Shown: positions 5,876 through 7,584 of the stretch, piece after piece
How positions within the stretch are numbered: the first letter of the stretch is position 1
How the letters are laid out: the number at the start of each line of letters is the position of its first letter
From: Actinomycetes bacterium
Lineage (GTDB): Bacteria; Actinomycetota; Actinomycetes; Nanopelagicales; Nanopelagicaceae
Assembly (NCBI GenBank): GCA_014190175.1
Contig: BJFZ01000055.1
Span: 1 to 7,584 of the forward strand
DNA length: 7,584 nucleotides
Reading direction: 5' to 3'
Position numbers and translations under genes: made by a program
The notes under the pieces: model-generated
Database searches by the model: none
The model's input: only the letters and a program-made list of their open reading frames with translations
What the model was told of the DNA's origin: nothing

Positions 5876-7333
5876 ATGGCGCGCAAAGCAGATGGTCAGT
5901 TATCACACGATCTGCTGCCGGGTGAAAAAGGCCCGCAAGATGCTTGCGGAATATTTGGAGTATGGGCACCGGGTGAAGAGGTTGCCAAATTAACTTTTTA
6001 CGGACTTTATGCACTTCAACATCGCGGACAAGAATCAGCCGGTATTGCGGCAAGTGATGGCGAGCGAATATTTGTTTATAAAGATATGGGCTTGGTTTCC
6101 CAAGTATTTACCGAAAGTGATTTAGAAACACTAACTGGAAAGTTAGCGATTGGTCATGCCAGGTACTCCACAACGGGTGGAAGTACTTGGGCAAATGCCC
6201 AACCCACTTTGAGATCTACAAATAGCGGAACTCTTGCTTTGGCGCACAATGGAAATCTAACTAATACCGGGGATTTAGCAGAGCGCGTTCAAAAAAACAG
6301 CAGTAAGTCTGGAGATAAAGAACGAGCAACAACTGATACAGAGATTATGACCGCACTTATTGCCGGCCAACATGGTGAGAGCGTTGAAGCAAGTGCACTC
6401 GCTGTACTGCCAACTTTAGAAGGTGCTTTTTCGATTGTGTTTATGGATGAAACTACTTTGTATGCAGCACGTGATCGACATGGAATCAGGCCGCTGGTAA
6501 TTGGAAAATTAGAACGTGGTTGGGTTGTGGCTAGCGAAACCGCGGCGTTAGATATTGTGGGCGCCAGCTTTATTAGAGAAGTCGAGGCTGGCGAATTTAT
6601 CGCAATTGATGAAGATGGTTTGCGTTCACACAATTGGGCAGTAGCCGAACCGCGTGGTTGTCTATTTGAGTATGTATATCTTGCGCGTCCGGATACAACG
6701 ATCGCCGGTCGCGGTGTTTATGCAACAAGAGTCGCTATTGGTGAGCGCTTAGCTAAAGAGTTTCCAGCAGATGCAGATTTAGTTATCCCAGTTCCAGAAT
6801 CCGGCACGCCTGCGGCAATTGGTTTCGCAAAAGAATCTGGGATTCCTTACGGTTCAGGATTTGTAAAGAACTCATATGTCGGTCGCACATTTATTCAACC
6901 AAGCCAAACAATTCGCCAACTTGGCATCCGCTTGAAGTTAAATCCATTACGCGATGTTGTGGCGGGCAAACGGATCGTCGTAGTTGATGATTCCATTGTT
7001 CGCGGTAACACCCAACGGGCAATTGTGCGAATGTTGCGTGAAGCAGGTGCACATGAAATACATGTCCGGATTTCCTCACCACCGGTTAAATGGCCATGTT
7101 TTTATGGAATTGATTTCGCATCCCGTGCCGAATTAATCGCTGCTGGGCTTGAAATTGAAGAGATTCGACGTTCTATAGGTGCCGATTCGCTCGGTTATGT
7201 GTCACTAGAAGGTTTAGTAGAAGCAACAACTTTGGCTGAAGATAAATTGTGCAAAGCCTGTTTTGATAGTGTTTATCCAATACCAGTTCCTGCAGATACA
7301 ACCGCGGGCAAGTTCTTGTTGGAGCAGGCGTGA
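5876..7333 (+). CDS. purF: Amidophosphoribosyltransferase (glutamine PRPP amidotransferase)
   Basis: Committed enzyme of de novo purine synthesis: it transfers ammonia from glutamine to PRPP, giving phosphoribosylamine. The 485 residues comprise an N-terminal Ntn glutaminase domain and a C-terminal phosphoribosyltransferase domain. Cys24 in DACGIFGVW is the expected nucleophile after removal of a 23-residue propeptide. YALQHRGQESAG (45-56), HARYST (94-99) and HNGNL (124-128) are the glutaminase motifs. The PRPP-binding motif is VVVDDSIVRGNT at 368-379. Cys262, Cys408, Cys459 and Cys462 are placed like the [4Fe-4S] ligands of the Bacillus-type enzyme, so this is the Fe-S, propeptide-bearing class rather than the E. 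coli class. The ATG at 5876 follows AGGA at 5865-5868, which overlaps the upstream dehydrogenase stop. It overlaps purM by 4 bases at its end, so the two are translationally coupled. Confidence 0.98.
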   Translation: MARKADGQLSHDLLPGEKGPQDACGIFGVWAPGEEVAKLTFYGLYALQHRGQESAGIAASDGERIFVYKDMGLVSQVFTESDLETLTGKLAIGHARYSTTGGSTWANAQPTLRSTNSGTLALAHNGNLTNTGDLAERVQKNSSKSGDKERATTDTEIMTALIAGQHGESVEASALAVLPTLEGAFSIVFMDETTLYAARDRHGIRPLVIGKLERGWVVASETAALDIVGASFIREVEAGEFIAIDEDGLRSHNWAVAEPRGCLFEYVYLARPDTTIAGRGVYATRVAIGERLAKEFPADADLVIPVPESGTPAAIGFAKESGIPYGSGFVKNSYVGRTFIQPSQTIRQLGIRLKLNPLRDVVAGKRIVVVDDSIVRGNTQRAIVRMLREAGAHEIHVRISSPPVKWPCFYGIDFASRAELIAAGLEIEEIRRSIGADSLGYVSLEGLVEATTLAEDKLCKACFDSVYPIPVPADTTAGKFLLEQA

Positions 7334-7584
7334 GTAGTTATGAAGCAGCAGGTGTAAGTATTGAAGCAGCAGAGCTTGCAGTTGAATTGATGAAAAGTTC
7401 AATCGCAAAAGCATCACGACCTGAAGTTATGGGTGGCATCGGTGGATTTGCCGGATTATTTGATGCAAGCGCTCTAAAGAAATTTAATCGACCACTACTG
7501 GCTACATCTACTGATGGAGTTGGGACTAAAACTGAGATTGCACGGGCTCTTGGGAAATACGACACCATAGGTGAAGATTTAGTA
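7330..7584 (+). CDS. purM: Phosphoribosylformylglycinamidine cyclo-ligase (AIR synthetase), 5' part
   Basis: Purine pathway enzyme that closes FGAM to aminoimidazole ribonucleotide using ATP. The window holds the first 85 codons only; full proteins are about 345-350 residues. I translated it from GTG at 7330, whose last two bases are shared with the purF TGA (GTGA overlap). GGAG at 7321-7324 gives a 5-base spacing. Recognisable N-terminal features are AGVSIEAAELAVELMK (7-22), the Gly-rich GGIGGFAGLF (35-44) and STDGVGTKTEIA (60-71), all conserved in PurM. The neighbouring purF and the tight overlap support the call. The frame is open to the right edge. Confidence 0.96.
   Translation, partial: MSSYEAAGVSIEAAELAVELMKSSIAKASRPEVMGGIGGFAGLFDASALKKFNRPLLATSTDGVGTKTEIARALGKYDTIGEDLV

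Overview
The window reads as a piece of chromosome from an actinobacterium of moderate to low GC. Supporting signs are the frequent GTG starts (four of the seven genes), the [4Fe-4S]-type PurF with a short N-terminal propeptide, the 4-base GTGA overlap between purF and purM, and actinobacterial-looking protein sequences in AT-rich DNA. A freshwater acI-type (Nanopelagicales-like) lineage would fit, but that is an inference from composition and style, not from a marker gene.

Layout. Positions 4726 down to 1 (minus strand) hold what looks like one catabolic and uptake operon. It runs in order: an IlvD/Edd-family sugar-acid dehydratase, a lipoprotein sugar-binding protein, a MalF-type permease and a MalG-type permease cut by the left edge. 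Diverging from it across a 117-base gap is a zinc-dependent medium-chain dehydrogenase (4844-5866, plus strand). Only 9 bases after it comes purF (5876-7333), which overlaps the start of purM (7330 to the right edge, partial).

How the parts could work together. The ABC system would import a sugar or sugar derivative. The dehydrogenase could oxidise the sugar (its Rossmann fold suggests NADP), and the dehydratase would convert the resulting aldonate to a 2-keto-3-deoxy acid. That is the core of a non-phosphorylative (Weimberg/Dahms/De Ley-Doudoroff-like) route. A lactonase, an aldolase, the ATPase subunit and a regulator are not in the window, so the substrate is open. PurF and PurM are ordinary de novo purine enzymes. 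What is unusual is that they directly follow a catabolic dehydrogenase.

Regulation visible in the DNA. A CG-centred palindrome of the LacI-family type sits between the two divergent genes, placed to affect both. A weak hairpin followed by a T-run straddles the dehydratase stop codon. A strong 12-bp stem-loop lies between the binding-protein gene and the permease genes, the classical place for lowering permease expression relative to binding protein. No RNA genes, CRISPR arrays or mobile elements were seen, and no stretch longer than about 120 bases lacks a gene.
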